Positions 36,606-46,965 of a stretch of DNA of 64,000 nucleotides are shown one piece after another. Under the pieces are notes generated by a model. It did not search any database. It had not been told where the DNA came from and was given only the letters and a program-made list of their open reading frames with translations. The stretch spans positions 62,001 through 126,000 of the forward strand of contig CAVZWL010000021.1 in NCBI GenBank assembly GCA_963778945.1, in the 5' to 3' direction. Source of the stretch: Fen-1254 sp963778945 (GTDB lineage Bacteria; Bacteroidota; Ignavibacteria; UBA10030). The position numbers and the translations under genes are program-made. Each line of letters starts with the position of its first letter. The stretch's first letter is position 1.

Positions 36606-38077
36606 ATCGTTTGTCTCCTGATGATCTATGATCGTGTTTTACATATCGTTGATTTATAAAATGCTGCGACGGGTCTGCCAAATATGCATTCACTGCAGCC
36701 GCTGCTTTGCGTCCTTCGGCAATTGCCCAGACAACGAGCGATTGTCCGCGACGCATATCGCCGGCCGCAAACACGCCGGCTACGGAGCTCATGTAATGCT
36801 CGTCGCATGCAATGTTGCCGCGTTTATCGAGTGCAACGCCGAGGCCTTCCAGCATTCCCGTTTTAACGGGACCCGTAAAGCCCATTGCAATGAGCACTAA
36901 ATCCGCGTCGACGGAAAATTCGCTTCCCGGAATCGGTTCGAACTTCGGCGCGGGTCCGACACGGACAGCATGAAGTTTTTTCACATTGCCCTGTGCGTCG
37001 CCTTCGAAGCTTGTCGTGGCCACAGACCATTCGCGTGTGCCGCCTTCTTCGTGCGAACTTTCCGTGCGCAATTGAAGAGGCCACTGAGGCCAGGGAGTCG
37101 ACGGCGAACGGTCTCCCGGCGGCTTCGGCATAATTTCAAATTGACGGACGGATTTTGCTTTCTGCCGCAGGCTTGTGCCCAGGCAGTCCGCTCCGGTGTC
37201 GCCGCCGCCGATGATGACGACGTTCTTGCCAATTGCAAGGATTTCCTGCGACCGGATCTATTTTGTCTCCTGCAATCCGGCGGTTTTGCTGCGGCAGGAA
37301 TTCCAGTGCAAAATGCACGCCTTTCAATTCTCTGCCGGGAACGGCAAGATCCCGCGGAGCTTCTGACCCGCCGCAAAGCAGCATGGCGTTGTACGAACGA
37401 CGGAGCTCATCTGCGGCAATATTAACTCCCACATGCGCGCGCGTGGCAAAAACGATTCCTTCCGCCTGCATCTGCTCGATGCGGCGGTCGATCAATTGTT
37501 TTTCCAATTTGAAATCGGGTATGCCGTACCGCAGCAGCCCGCCGAGGCGGTCGCTTTTTTCATACACGGTCACGTGATGTCCTGCACGGTTCAATTGCTG
37601 CGCGGCCGCCAGTCCCGCGGGACCGGATCCGATCACCGCTACCGTCTTGCCCGTTCGTTTCCGCGGCGGTTCGGGACGTATCCATCCCTGTTTGAATGCA
37701 AAATCGATAATCGATTTCTCGATTGCCTTAATCGACACCGCCGGCTCGTTGATGCCGAGAACGCAGGCGGTCTCGCACGGCGCAGGGCAGACGCGTCCGG
37801 TGAACTCCGGAAAATTATTGGTCGAATGCAGTATACGGATGGCTTCTTTCCACCTGCCGCGGAATGCCAGATCGTTCCAGTGCGGAATGACGTTGTTGAG
37901 CGGACATCCGGTATGACAGAACGGAATGCCGCAATCCATGCAGCGCGCTCCCTGCGTTTGAACTTTTTGTTCGGGGAATTCGATATACACATCGCGCCAA
38001 TCCTGCACGCGTTCCGCAACGGGACGGCGCGTTGGCGTCTCGCGTTCGAACTCCAAAAATCCGGTCGGCTTACCCAT
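36592..38077 (-). CDS. gltD: Glutamate synthase small subunit, one frameshift
   Basis: The ATG at 38077 has AAGGAGG upstream and lies eight bases inside the end of gltB. The N-terminal part has two cysteine sets for Fe-S clusters, GARCMDCGIPFCHTGCPLNN and CPAPCETACVLGINEP. The FAD fold follows as VAVIGSGPAGLAAAQQLNRA, then a second dinucleotide fold, NVVIIGGGDTGADCLGTSL. The frame shifts by one base near 37250-37262, between DKIDPVAG and the second fold. The rest continues to FAAGDMRRGQSLVVWAIAEG. About 494 residues if joined, normal for GltD. Conservation on both sides and the essential partner GltB favour a sequence error over a broken gene. Confidence 0.88.
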
Positions 38078-41000
38078 GGACAACCTCCTTTGCCTCGCTG
38101 ATGGGCTTGACATTTTCCTTCGGCTTCCATCCGGCGCCGAGTACTCGCTTGTAATCGTGCGGAAATACCTTGACAAATTTCGGAACCAGTTCTTTCCATT
38201 GTTCGAGAATGGCCGTTCCGCGACGGCTTTCGGTGACTTCAACATGCCTGACAACGAGCAGCCGGACCATCTCCGCGTCCTGTTCGGTCATCGGTTCGAG
38301 ATCGACAATCGATGTATTGCACATCCTGGCGGTAAACTCGCCGTCTTCGTCAAGGACGAAGGCAAAACCGCCGGACATGCCCGCGGCAAAGTTTTTTCCG
38401 GTTTTGCCGAGCACGACGACGATCCCGTTTGTCATATATTCGCATCCATGCGCGCCGACAGATTCCACAACCGCTGTGGCGCCGGAATTGCGCACTGCAA
38501 ACCGCTCGCCCGCTTTTCCGTTAAAGAACGCTTCGCCGCTCGTTGCACCGTAGAGCACAACATTTCCGACGATCGTATTTTCCTCCGGCACGAATCCGGA
38601 ATCCTTCGGCGGATAAACGATGATCCTTCCGCCCGAGAGTCCTTTTCCGACATAATCGTTCGCATCTCCTTCAAGACGAAGCGTCACGCCTCTGGCGAGG
38701 AACGCGCCGAAGCTCTGCCCTGCAGACCCGCTGAATTTGACGTTGATCGTATTGTCCGGCAAACCCCCGGAACCGTAGCGTTTTGCAATTTCTCCGCTCA
38801 TCATCGCGCCGACGGTGCGGTGCACGTTGCGGATGGGAAGAGAAAATTCGACGCGGGTTTTATTTTCCAAAGCCGGTTTTGCTTTTTCAATCAGCTCGTA
38901 ATCGAGCGCCTGATTCAATCCGTGATCCTGTTCGATCAGGCAGCGGCGCCCGATACGCAGCGGCACGGTCGGCAGATGAAGTATCGAAGAAAGGTCTATT
39001 CCCTTTGCCTTCCAGTGGTCGGCCGATTTCCGCATCAAGAGCATATCGGCGCGTCCGATCATTTCGTCCATAGTCCGGAAGCCGAGTTGAGCCATAATTT
39101 CCCGAATTTCTTCTGCAACAAAGAAAAAGTAATTGATGACGTTTTCCGGCGTTCCCGTAAATTTTTTCCGCAGTCTTTCGTCCTGCGTCGCGATACCGAC
39201 CGGACATGTATTGAGATGGCACTTGCGCATCATAATGCATCCCATCGATATGAGCGGTGCGGTCGAGAAACCGAATTCCTCCGCACCCAGCAGAGCAGCG
39301 ATGACAACATCGCGCCCGGTCGCAAGCTTTCCGTCCGTCTGCAGCCGGACACGGCTGCGCAGATCGTTCATCACAAGCACCTGCTGCGTTTCTGCAAGTC
39401 CAAGTTCCCACGGAATGCCGGCATGTTTGATGGAGGTCTGGGGCGAAGCGCCGGTGCCGCCGTCATAGCCGCTGATAAGAATCATATCCGCATGCGCTTT
39501 TGCAACGCCCGCGGCGACCGTTCCGACGCCGACTTCCGAAACGAGTTTGACGGAAATCCGCGCTTTCGGGTTGACGCTCTTCAGGTCGTAGATCAGTTGC
39601 GCAAGATCTTCGATGGAATAAATGTCGTGATGCGGCGGAGGAGAAATAAGTCCGACACCCGGAATCGAATGACGCGTTTTCGCGATGATCGCATCGATTT
39701 TATGTCCCGGGAGCTGACCGCCTTCGCCGGGTTTGGCTCCCTGGGCGATCTTAATCTGTATCTCGTCCGCATTCATCAGGTAATGCGCCGTCACGCCGAA
39801 ACGTCCCGAAGCAACTTGCTTGACCGCGCTCCGCCGTAAATTGCCGTTCGCATCCCTGTGGAAACGCTCTTCTTCCTCTCCGCCTTCTCCGGTGTTCGAC
39901 TTTGCGCCGATGCGGTTCATGGCAATAGCGAGCGTCTCGTGCGCTTCCTTGCTGATGGAGCCGTACGACATCGCGCCGGTGGAGAATCGCGAGACGATTT
40001 TTTTTGCCGTTTCGACCTTCTCGATCGGAATGCTCTTTGTGCCTTCTTTAAAATCCATCAAACCGCGGAGCGTAAAGTTCGACCGGTTCAGATCGTTCAT
40101 CGCTTTGGAGAATTCTTTAAAGGTTTCGTATGTATTACTGCGCACCGACTCCTGCAATTTTGTAACGGTCAACGGATTGATGAGATGCCGTTCGCCGCCG
40201 GCGCGGTACTGATAATTGCCGCCGAGATCGAGTTCCGTATCGGCTTCCGTGATGCCCTGCATGGAATATTCATGCTTCAGCCGGGCTTCTTCCACCAGAA
40301 CTTCCAGGCCGATGCCTTCGACGCGCGATGCCGTTCCTGTAAAATATTTGTGAACAAGGGATTTGTTCAACCCGATCGCTTCGAAAATCTGCGCACCCCG
40401 ATAGCTCTGCAGCGTCGAGATTCCCATCTTAGAAAAAACTTTCAGCAAACCCTTGCCGATGGCTTTTTTGTAATTTTTCAGAGCATGACCGACATCGAGA
40501 CCATCTGGAAGCCGGCCTTTATTAATAAGATCCTCTATCGTTTCGATGGCCAGGTACGGATTGACAGCGCTCGCTCCGTAGCCGATTAAGAGAGCATAAT
40601 GCATGATCTCGCGCGGCTCGCCGGATTCCACCACGAGAGCTGCCTGCGTCCTTGTCTCTTCTCGGACCAAAAAATTGTGTACAGCGGTCAGGGCAAGCAG
40701 GCTCGGAATCGGCGCATATTCTTCGTCCGATCCGCGGTCCGAGAGAATAATAATAGAATAGCCGTTCTTGATGGCAAGCGATGCGCGTCGGCAGAGGCCG
40801 TCGAGCGCGCGTTCCATCTCTTTTTCGCCGCCGTGGACGCGGAAAAGCATCGGAAGCGTGGTAGCGAGAAAATCGCCCCACGAAACACGCCGGAGTTTTT
40901 CCAGATCCCGGTTTGTCACGATCGGATGCATGAGTTTGAGCGTGTGACAGTGCTGCGGCGTCTCTTCCAGAATATTGCGTTCCGTGCCGATGTAGCTTGT

Positions 41001-42626
41001 CAGCGACATAACCAGCTCCTCGCGGATCGGATCGATAGGCGGATTTGTTACCTGCGCAAAAAGCTGCTTGAAATAATTGAACATCGACTGAGGCTTGTCG
41101 GAAAGACAGGCCAGCGGCGTATCGGCTCCCATGGAACCGAGCGGTTCTTCGCCGTTGACAGCCATTGGCGTGAGAATAATTTTCATGTCTTCTTCGGTAT
41201 AACCGAACAAGCGCTGACGCTGAACGATATCTGCAGGATTGAATGCATAGACGCGCGGAGGATCGGGAAGCTGATCGAGTGTCAGTTGATTTGCTTTCAT
41301 CCATTCCGCATAGGGCTGCCGTGCACTTAACTGCTCTTTGATTTCATCGTCCAGAATGACCCGTTTTTGATTCAGGTCGACCAGCAGCATTTTCCCCGGC
41401 TCGAGACAGCCCTTCATTTTTACATTCTTAGGTTCGATCGGCAGGACACCGACTTCCGAAGAAAGGATAAAATATCCGTCGTGCGTTTCCACATAGCGGG
41501 ATGGGCGCAGTCCGTTGCGGTCGAGCGTCGTACCGACAACACGTCCGTCAGTAAACGCGACGGCAGCAGGGCCGTCCCACGGCTCCATGAGCGACGCATG
41601 ATATTCATAGAAAGCGCGTTTTTCCGGAGAGAGACTCGTATCATGGTCCCACGCTTCCGGAATCAGCATGGCCAGAGCATGCGGAATACTCCGGCCCGCA
41701 AGGTACAGGAGCTCCACCGCATTGTCTAAAGAAGCGGAATCGCTTCCGCCCGGCTGAATAATGGGAAATATTTTTTTGATATCGTCTCCGAATAGATCGG
41801 AACGAAGTATCGATTGGCGGGCATTCATCCAGTTGATGTTGCCGCGCAAAGTATTAATTTCTCCATTGTGGCAGACGTAGCGGAATGGATGCGCAAGCTG
41901 CCAGTTGGGAAGCGTGTTCGTCGAAAATCTTTGATGCACAAGGCACAAAGCGCTCATGGCGTCAGGATCCGAAAGGTCGCTGTAGAATTGTGTAATCTGC
42001 GGGGCCAAAAGCAGTCCTTTGTACACAATGGTCTGCGATGAAAGCGACGGGATGTAAAAAAAGTCTTTTTCTTTCAATTCGGATTTTGCAATTTCAGACT
42101 CGACCCGTTTGCGGACGACGTACAGCTTGCGCTCGAAAACTTCCTGCGCTATGGATTGTGGCGCAGCGATAAAGACCTGCTCGATATACGGCTGGGAACC
42201 CCGCGCAATGCGTCCGATGGCATTCGAACCGACCGGTGTATCGCGCCAGCCGAGCAGCGACAAACCTTCTTCCTCGATCATACGCTCTACAACGCCTTCG
42301 AACTGCAATCGTGCCTGAGCTTCGACCGGCAGAAAGACCATGCCCACTCCGTACTTGCCTTCTTCCGGCAGAGTCATGCCGATTTTGGCGCACTCTTTGA
42401 CGAAGAATTTGTGCGGGATTTGAATGGTCACGCCGGCACCGTCGCCGGTATCCGGATCGCAGCCGCAAGCTCCCCGATGCGTGAGATTGATGAGAATTTG
42501 GATTCCTTTGGTAATGATATCGTGCGATTTTTCACCGCGAATATTCACGATAAATCCGATGCCGCAGGCATCGTGTTCATTCCGGGAATCGTAGAGCGGA
42601 AATTGATTTTTTTCTTCTATATCCAT
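38070..42626 (-). CDS. gltB: Glutamate synthase large subunit
   Basis: About 1518 residues from the ATG at 42626. Transfers the amide of glutamine to 2-oxoglutarate, giving two glutamates. After a 20-residue propeptide the mature N-terminal nucleophile is Cys21 (DACGIGFIVNIRGEK) of a class II amidotransferase domain. The central and FMN-binding synthase domains follow, with SNTGEGGEEEERFHRDANG and ISGYDGGTGASPQTSIKHAG. The 3Fe-4S cysteines are in CIMMRKCHLNTCPVG and a C-terminal GxGxG helix domain closes the protein. It overlaps gltD by eight bases. A longer upstream frame reaching 42698 overlaps ilvN and is not favoured. Confidence 0.95.
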   Translation of the reverse strand: MDIEEKNQFPLYDSRNEHDACGIGFIVNIRGEKSHDIITKGIQILINLTHRGACGCDPDTGDGAGVTIQIPHKFFVKECAKIGMTLPEEGKYGVGMVFLPVEAQARLQFEGVVERMIEEEGLSLLGWRDTPVGSNAIGRIARGSQPYIEQVFIAAPQSIAQEVFERKLYVVRKRVESEIAKSELKEKDFFYIPSLSSQTIVYKGLLLAPQITQFYSDLSDPDAMSALCLVHQRFSTNTLPNWQLAHPFRYVCHNGEINTLRGNINWMNARQSILRSDLFGDDIKKIFPIIQPGGSDSASLDNAVELLYLAGRSIPHALAMLIPEAWDHDTSLSPEKRAFYEYHASLMEPWDGPAAVAFTDGRVVGTTLDRNGLRPSRYVETHDGYFILSSEVGVLPIEPKNVKMKGCLEPGKMLLVDLNQKRVILDDEIKEQLSARQPYAEWMKANQLTLDQLPDPPRVYAFNPADIVQRQRLFGYTEEDMKIILTPMAVNGEEPLGSMGADTPLACLSDKPQSMFNYFKQLFAQVTNPPIDPIREELVMSLTSYIGTERNILEETPQHCHTLKLMHPIVTNRDLEKLRRVSWGDFLATTLPMLFRVHGGEKEMERALDGLCRRASLAIKNGYSIIILSDRGSDEEYAPIPSLLALTAVHNFLVREETRTQAALVVESGEPREIMHYALLIGYGASAVNPYLAIETIEDLINKGRLPDGLDVGHALKNYKKAIGKGLLKVFSKMGISTLQSYRGAQIFEAIGLNKSLVHKYFTGTASRVEGIGLEVLVEEARLKHEYSMQGITEADTELDLGGNYQYRAGGERHLINPLTVTKLQESVRSNTYETFKEFSKAMNDLNRSNFTLRGLMDFKEGTKSIPIEKVETAKKIVSRFSTGAMSYGSISKEAHETLAIAMNRIGAKSNTGEGGEEEERFHRDANGNLRRSAVKQVASGRFGVTAHYLMNADEIQIKIAQGAKPGEGGQLPGHKIDAIIAKTRHSIPGVGLISPPPHHDIYSIEDLAQLIYDLKSVNPKARISVKLVSEVGVGTVAAGVAKAHADMILISGYDGGTGASPQTSIKHAGIPWELGLAETQQVLVMNDLRSRVRLQTDGKLATGRDVVIAALLGAEEFGFSTAPLISMGCIMMRKCHLNTCPVGIATQDERLRKKFTGTPENVINYFFFVAEEIREIMAQLGFRTMDEMIGRADMLLMRKSADHWKAKGIDLSSILHLPTVPLRIGRRCLIEQDHGLNQALDYELIEKAKPALENKTRVEFSLPIRNVHRTVGAMMSGEIAKRYGSGGLPDNTINVKFSGSAGQSFGAFLARGVTLRLEGDANDYVGKGLSGGRIIVYPPKDSGFVPEENTIVGNVVLYGATSGEAFFNGKAGERFAVRNSGATAVVESVGAHGCEYMTNGIVVVLGKTGKNFAAGMSGGFAFVLDEDGEFTARMCNTSIVDLEPMTEQDAEMVRLLVVRHVEVTESRRGTAILEQWKELVPKFVKVFPHDYKRVLGAGWKPKENVKPISEAKEVVHG

Positions 42627-42675
42627 CGAGAGGTTCTCGTCTTTCTTCGTGATGTTTGACTGTCTGCAGACGGCA

Positions 42676-43221
42676 TTATACTTCCATCTGAAATTCACGT
42701 TTCATTGCAACGCGTCCGGTTCGGGCTACTTCCTTAATGCCGAACGGTTTGAGCATATTGATAATAGCGTCCACTTTTTGCTGGCTGCCCGTCGCTTCCA
42801 GCGTTAAGGTGCGGGGACTGACATCCACGACTTTTGCGCGGAAAATTTCTGCGATCTGCAATACCTCCGATCGCGTTGTTGCGGTCGATTGAACTTTTAC
42901 AAGAGCAAGCTCGCGTTCGACAAAACTCTCGAATGTCAAATCGATGACTTTTACGACATCGATGAGCTTGTTGAGCTGCTTCGTAATTTGTTCCATAATC
43001 TGATCGTCGGCACGCGTGACGATGGTCATACGCGAGACGTCCGGGTCTTCCGTCGGTCCGACCGTCAGACTGTCGATGTTGTATCCTTTTGCCGAGAACA
43101 TGCCGGCAATGCGGTTGAGAGTGCCGAAACGGTTCTCCACCAAAAGGCTGACTGTGTGGTGCTTCAAATGTTCATCGGCAGTTTTTTCTGCATCGGCGGC
43201 CGGGGTCTTTGTCTGTGCCAT
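42676..43221 (-). CDS. ilvN: Acetolactate synthase regulatory (small) subunit
   Basis: 181 residues. Binds valine and activates the catalytic subunit IlvB. The N-terminal ACT domain carries HTVSLLVENRFGTLNRIAGM and GYNIDSLTVGPTEDPDVSRM; the C-terminal domain ends GIKEVARTGRVAMKREF. About 15 extra residues precede the ACT domain. It begins 16 bases after ilvB and is followed by gltB. Confidence 0.95.
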   Translation of the reverse strand: MAQTKTPAADAEKTADEHLKHHTVSLLVENRFGTLNRIAGMFSAKGYNIDSLTVGPTEDPDVSRMTIVTRADDQIMEQITKQLNKLIDVVKVIDLTFESFVERELALVKVQSTATTRSEVLQIAEIFRAKVVDVSPRTLTLEATGSQQKVDAIINMLKPFGIKEVARTGRVAMKREFQMEV

Positions 43222-43237
43222 ATGTTCTCCTTCGCAA

Positions 43238-45010
43238 TTAGCCTTTTGTATGAATCATAATGTTTTGCCTCACGTGAGGCCCTTTGCTCGTTTCGGAAAT
43301 CGGTTCCGGGTTATCGAGCATTTCGTTGACCGTCTGTGCCGCCGGTATCATCGGATAAACGTTTTCTTCTTTTTCGACGACGAATTCCACGAGAATTGGT
43401 CCGGAGTTATGATCGAGCGCCTGCCTGATGGCGGCTTCTGCTTCCTCCGGAGTGGAAGCGCGCAAAGCCGGAATACCGTACGCATCGGCGAGCTTTACAA
43501 AATCGGGACTTTTCATTTCCGTATGGGAATAACGTTTGCGCCAGAACAATTCCTGCCACTGACGTACCATGCCGAGAAAGCCGTTGTTCAATATAAAGAT
43601 TTTTATAGGCAGCTTATGCTGGGCGATTGTTGCAAGTTCCTGAGAATTCATCTGAATGCCGCCGTCGCCGCTGATGGAAATGATCGGCAGGTCGCTGCGC
43701 CCGAATGCGGCTCCCATGGAAGCAGGAAGCGAGAATCCCATCGTTCCCAGACCTCCCGACGTCAAATGCGTCCGTGGATGCTGCCAGCGGAAAAATTGAG
43801 CCGTCCACATCTGCTGCTGACCGACGTCGGTTACGACGATGGCGTCCCCTTTGGTCATTTCGCCCAGCTTGTGGATGACATGCTGCGCGCGCAGTTTGTC
43901 GTCGTGCCTGTACCGCAGCGGATGTTCGAGCTTCCACTGATCGATGGTCTTGATCCAATCCAGCGTATCGAGCGGCTTGACGTACTGCTGCAGATGGCGA
44001 AGGACATGCTTAATGTCGCCGACAATGGGAACGTCGACGGGGACATTTTTACTGATGGCGGACGGATCGATATCGATATGAATTTTTTTCGCTTCGGCTG
44101 CAAAGGCGTCCACATTGCCGGTCACGCGGTCATCGAAGCGCGCGCCGACGGCGATGAGCACATCGCAGTAATGAACGGCGTAGTTGGAATACCATGTTCC
44201 GTGCATGCCGAGCATGCCGAGAGAAAGTTTATTCTGCTCCGGAAAAGCGCCGAGTCCGTGGAGCGTTGTGGTGACCGGGCATTGAAGCTTGTCCGCAAGA
44301 GCGCGCAGTTCGTGCGCGGCATTGCTGCTGATAACGCCGCCGCCGACATAAAGAACCGGCCGTTTGGCGGTGTTGATCACATCCGCAGCTTTTTTAATTT
44401 GTTTCAGGTTGCCTTCAACCGTCGGGTTATAGCTGCGCATGTTGACTGTTTTCGGATATTCGAAGACTGTCTTCTGAGCCATAACATCTTTGGGCAAATC
44501 GACAAGAACCGGACCCGGACGGCCGCTGGTAGCGATATAGAACGCTTCTTTGATCGTGCGTGCAAGGTCCCGGACATCTTTGACCAGGAAATTGTGCTTG
44601 GTGATGGGACGCGTTATGCCGACGATGTCCGCTTCCTGGAACGCATCGTTGCCGATCAATTTAGTGGCGACCTGTCCCGTAAAAACGACGATCGGAATGG
44701 AATCCATATAGGCATCTGCAATACCGGTCACCGTATTCGTGGCGCCGGGACCGGAAGTGACAAGGACGACGCCCGGCTTGCCGGTGGCTTTTGCATATCC
44801 TTCCGCCGCATGGGTCGCACCCTGCTCGTGCCTTGTCAAAATATGTTTGATATTCGTGATGTCGTGCAGGACATCGTAAATTCCGATGGTTGCACCGCCC
44901 GGATAGCCGAAGAGCACTTCGACTTTTTCTTCCGTCAGGCTGCGTACGAAGATTTCAGCGCCGGAAATTTGTTTGGGCTGCTGTTTGTCGTGTGCTTTTG
45001 TCGTGGTCAT
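43238..45010 (-). CDS. ilvB: Acetolactate synthase catalytic subunit
   Basis: 590 residues from the ATG at 45010, preceded by AAGGAA. Thiamine-diphosphate enzyme joining two pyruvates, or pyruvate and 2-oxobutyrate. The catalytic Glu lies in ILTRHEQGATHAAEGYA, and the FAD/centre region has VLVTSGPGATNTVTGIADAY. The ThDP-Mg motif is ISGDGGIQMNSQELATIAQ ending in NNGFLGMVRQWQE. The open frame continues upstream for 88 codons to 45274 and contains a second copy of the N-terminal segment (see the separate entry). The internal start is chosen because it gives the usual length and has the better ribosome-binding site. Confidence 0.93.
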   Translation of the reverse strand: MTTTKAHDKQQPKQISGAEIFVRSLTEEKVEVLFGYPGGATIGIYDVLHDITNIKHILTRHEQGATHAAEGYAKATGKPGVVLVTSGPGATNTVTGIADAYMDSIPIVVFTGQVATKLIGNDAFQEADIVGITRPITKHNFLVKDVRDLARTIKEAFYIATSGRPGPVLVDLPKDVMAQKTVFEYPKTVNMRSYNPTVEGNLKQIKKAADVINTAKRPVLYVGGGVISSNAAHELRALADKLQCPVTTTLHGLGAFPEQNKLSLGMLGMHGTWYSNYAVHYCDVLIAVGARFDDRVTGNVDAFAAEAKKIHIDIDPSAISKNVPVDVPIVGDIKHVLRHLQQYVKPLDTLDWIKTIDQWKLEHPLRYRHDDKLRAQHVIHKLGEMTKGDAIVVTDVGQQQMWTAQFFRWQHPRTHLTSGGLGTMGFSLPASMGAAFGRSDLPIISISGDGGIQMNSQELATIAQHKLPIKIFILNNGFLGMVRQWQELFWRKRYSHTEMKSPDFVKLADAYGIPALRASTPEEAEAAIRQALDHNSGPILVEFVVEKEENVYPMIPAAQTVNEMLDNPEPISETSKGPHVRQNIMIHTKG

Positions 45011-45274
45011 TGTGTTGTTCCTTGTATTGTTCCATGATGCAGAATTTACTTGACCGGCTGTTTGTCTATCTTCTTCAAATGATTCCGTTTCTTCCTTTTC
45101 CGCGGCCGCATTCCTCCCGGCAGCAACGCTGTAGAGGACATCATAAATGGCTATCGTTGCGGCTCCCGGGTAGCCGAAGAGCACTTCGACTCCTTCCGCT
45201 TCCAGGCTCCGTATAAAAATTTCGGCTCCGCTCATCAGGCGGGAATTCTGCCGGTATGTTTCTTTCGTATCCAT
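45011..45274 (-). pseudogene. In-frame duplicate of the ilvB N-terminus
   Basis: Eighty-eight codons upstream of and in frame with ilvB. Residues 14-50 (MSGAEIFIRSLEAEGVEVLF then GYPGAATIAIYDVLY) repeat the start of IlvB itself (ISGAEIFVRSLTEEKVEVLF, GYPGGATIGIYDVLH) with substitutions spread over the copy. A charged linker, KEETESFEEDRQTAGQVNSA, follows and leads to the ilvB ATG. The start at 45274 has no clear ribosome-binding site. It may be the remnant of a second ilvB gene or an old partial tandem duplication. Whether it is translated as part of a 678-residue IlvB is unknown. Confidence 0.75.
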
Positions 45275-45294
45275 TTTTATGCTTTGTTTTCATT

Positions 45295-46965
45295 TCAGCT
45301 TTTTAAAACCGCACCTGTGCTTGCGCTTGTTACAAAATACGCATACCGGCGCAGCCAGCGGCTGTTCGTGCGTGCCGTATAGGGCGGAAGAGCGCTGATG
45401 CGTGCACGAATTTCTTCTTCGCTCAGGCGGACATTTATTGTGCGTGCATCCAGATCGATATCGATGATGTCTCCCTGATGAAGCGCAGCAATCGGTCCGT
45501 TTGCAGCCGCTTCCGGGGAGATGTGACCGATGCAGACGCCGCGTGTTCCGCCGGAAAATCTTCCATCTGTAATGAGCGCTACTTTATCTCCGAGTCCCAT
45601 TCCCATAATCGCCGATGTGGGCGAGAGCATTTCCTGCATGCCCGGACCGCCGCGCGGGCCTTCGTACCGGATGACAACGACATCTCCGGCCGCGACCTGT
45701 CCCGCCATGATTCCGGATTGTGCTTCCTCCTGACTTTCGAATATTTTGGCCGGACCGCTGTGTTTGCGCTGGGAGGCGGAAACACCGGCAGTTTTTATCA
45801 CTCCCCCGTCAGGAGCGAGGTTGCCGAAAAGAATTGCCAGTCCGCCGGTCGCCGAATGTGGATTTTCGACCGCCCGTATGACTTCATGATCCGCGGTTTC
45901 TGCATCGTTAACGATGCTCCTCAATGTTTTTCCGCTTACAGTCGCCCTGTCGAGATGCAGCAGGTGATCTCCTTTACGGGATATTTCTTTTAAGAGAGCC
46001 GGAATTCCTCCTGCGCGGTGCAGGTCTTCGATATGCCACGGCCCGGAGGGACTGATTTTTGAGAGATGCGGAATTTTATCTGCAACGCCGTTGATGCGGC
46101 TCAAAGGGTAATCGATTCCCGCTTCACGGCAGAACGCAAGCGTGTGCAGCACTGTGTTTGTACTTCCTCCCATCGCAACATCGAGGGCAAAAGCATCGTC
46201 GACCGCATCCTGTGTGAAAAGGTCGCGCGGACAGACATTTTGCTCGATCAGTTCTATAATTCGCCGGCCTGCCCGCTGCGCAAGAGAGTTGCGTTCGGGC
46301 GTTTCGGCAAGCGCAGTGCCGTTGTACGGCAGCGCCAATCCGAAAACTTCCAGGAGGCAATTCATGGAATTAGCCGTAAAGAGTCCCGAGCACGACCCGC
46401 ATGCCGGACATGCGTATTGTTCGAGCATTTTTAATCTCTCTTCGTCGATTTTTCCGGCTTTGAAAGCGCCGACACCTTCGAAGACGGAAATCAAATCCGC
46501 CGTCTGGCCGTCCGGCATTTTACCCGCCCGCATGGCGCCGCCAGAGACGAAGATTGCCGGGATATTGGTCCGCAGAGCGGCCATAATCATACCGGGCACA
46601 ATTTTATCGCAATTGGGAATACAGACCATTCCGTCGAATTGGTGTGCTTCGATCATGGTCTCGACACAGTCCGCAATGAGTTCCCGGGATGGAAGGCTGT
46701 ATTTCATTCCGCCGTGCCCCATGGCGATGCCGTCATCGACGGCAATAGTGTTGAACTCGAAGGGAACAGCTCCGGCAGCCCGTACGGCATCCTTTACAAT
46801 TTTACCGAATGCCTGCAGGTGAACATGGCCGGGAACGATATCCACGTATGAATTGACAACAGCAACGAAGGGTTTTTTAAAATCTTCTTCTTTCAGCCCG
46901 ACAGCGCGCAAAAGCGCACGGTGAGGAGCTTTTTCAAAACCTTTTTTGACTGCATCGCTTCGCAT
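45295..46965 (-). CDS. ilvD: Dihydroxy-acid dehydratase
   Basis: 556 residues. Third common step of Ile and Val synthesis, also giving 2-oxoisovalerate for Leu. Fe-S and Mg ligands are in IPNCDKIVPGMIMA, CPACGSCSGLFTANSMNCLL and VDDGIAMGHGGMKYSLPSRE. The C-terminal swivel domain has GPRGGPGMQEMLSPTSAI and DGRFSGGTRGVCIGHISPEA. It is the first structural gene of the superoperon, with AAAGGG before the ATG. The start codon region GAACGATGCGAA is complementary to a segment of the leader (see the regulatory entry). Confidence 0.95.
   Translation of the reverse strand: MRSDAVKKGFEKAPHRALLRAVGLKEEDFKKPFVAVVNSYVDIVPGHVHLQAFGKIVKDAVRAAGAVPFEFNTIAVDDGIAMGHGGMKYSLPSRELIADCVETMIEAHQFDGMVCIPNCDKIVPGMIMAALRTNIPAIFVSGGAMRAGKMPDGQTADLISVFEGVGAFKAGKIDEERLKMLEQYACPACGSCSGLFTANSMNCLLEVFGLALPYNGTALAETPERNSLAQRAGRRIIELIEQNVCPRDLFTQDAVDDAFALDVAMGGSTNTVLHTLAFCREAGIDYPLSRINGVADKIPHLSKISPSGPWHIEDLHRAGGIPALLKEISRKGDHLLHLDRATVSGKTLRSIVNDAETADHEVIRAVENPHSATGGLAILFGNLAPDGGVIKTAGVSASQRKHSGPAKIFESQEEAQSGIMAGQVAAGDVVVIRYEGPRGGPGMQEMLSPTSAIMGMGLGDKVALITDGRFSGGTRGVCIGHISPEAAANGPIAALHQGDIIDIDLDARTINVRLSEEEIRARISALPPYTARTNSRWLRRYAYFVTSASTGAVLKS

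Noticed and set aside
38076..39839. A 587-codon antisense frame opposite gltB
   Set aside because: It lies wholly opposite a conserved gene and shows no protein family pattern.
43016..45037. A 673-codon antisense frame opposite ilvB
   Set aside because: It is a mirror of ilvB codon usage, has low-complexity Arg/His/Asp composition and no family features.
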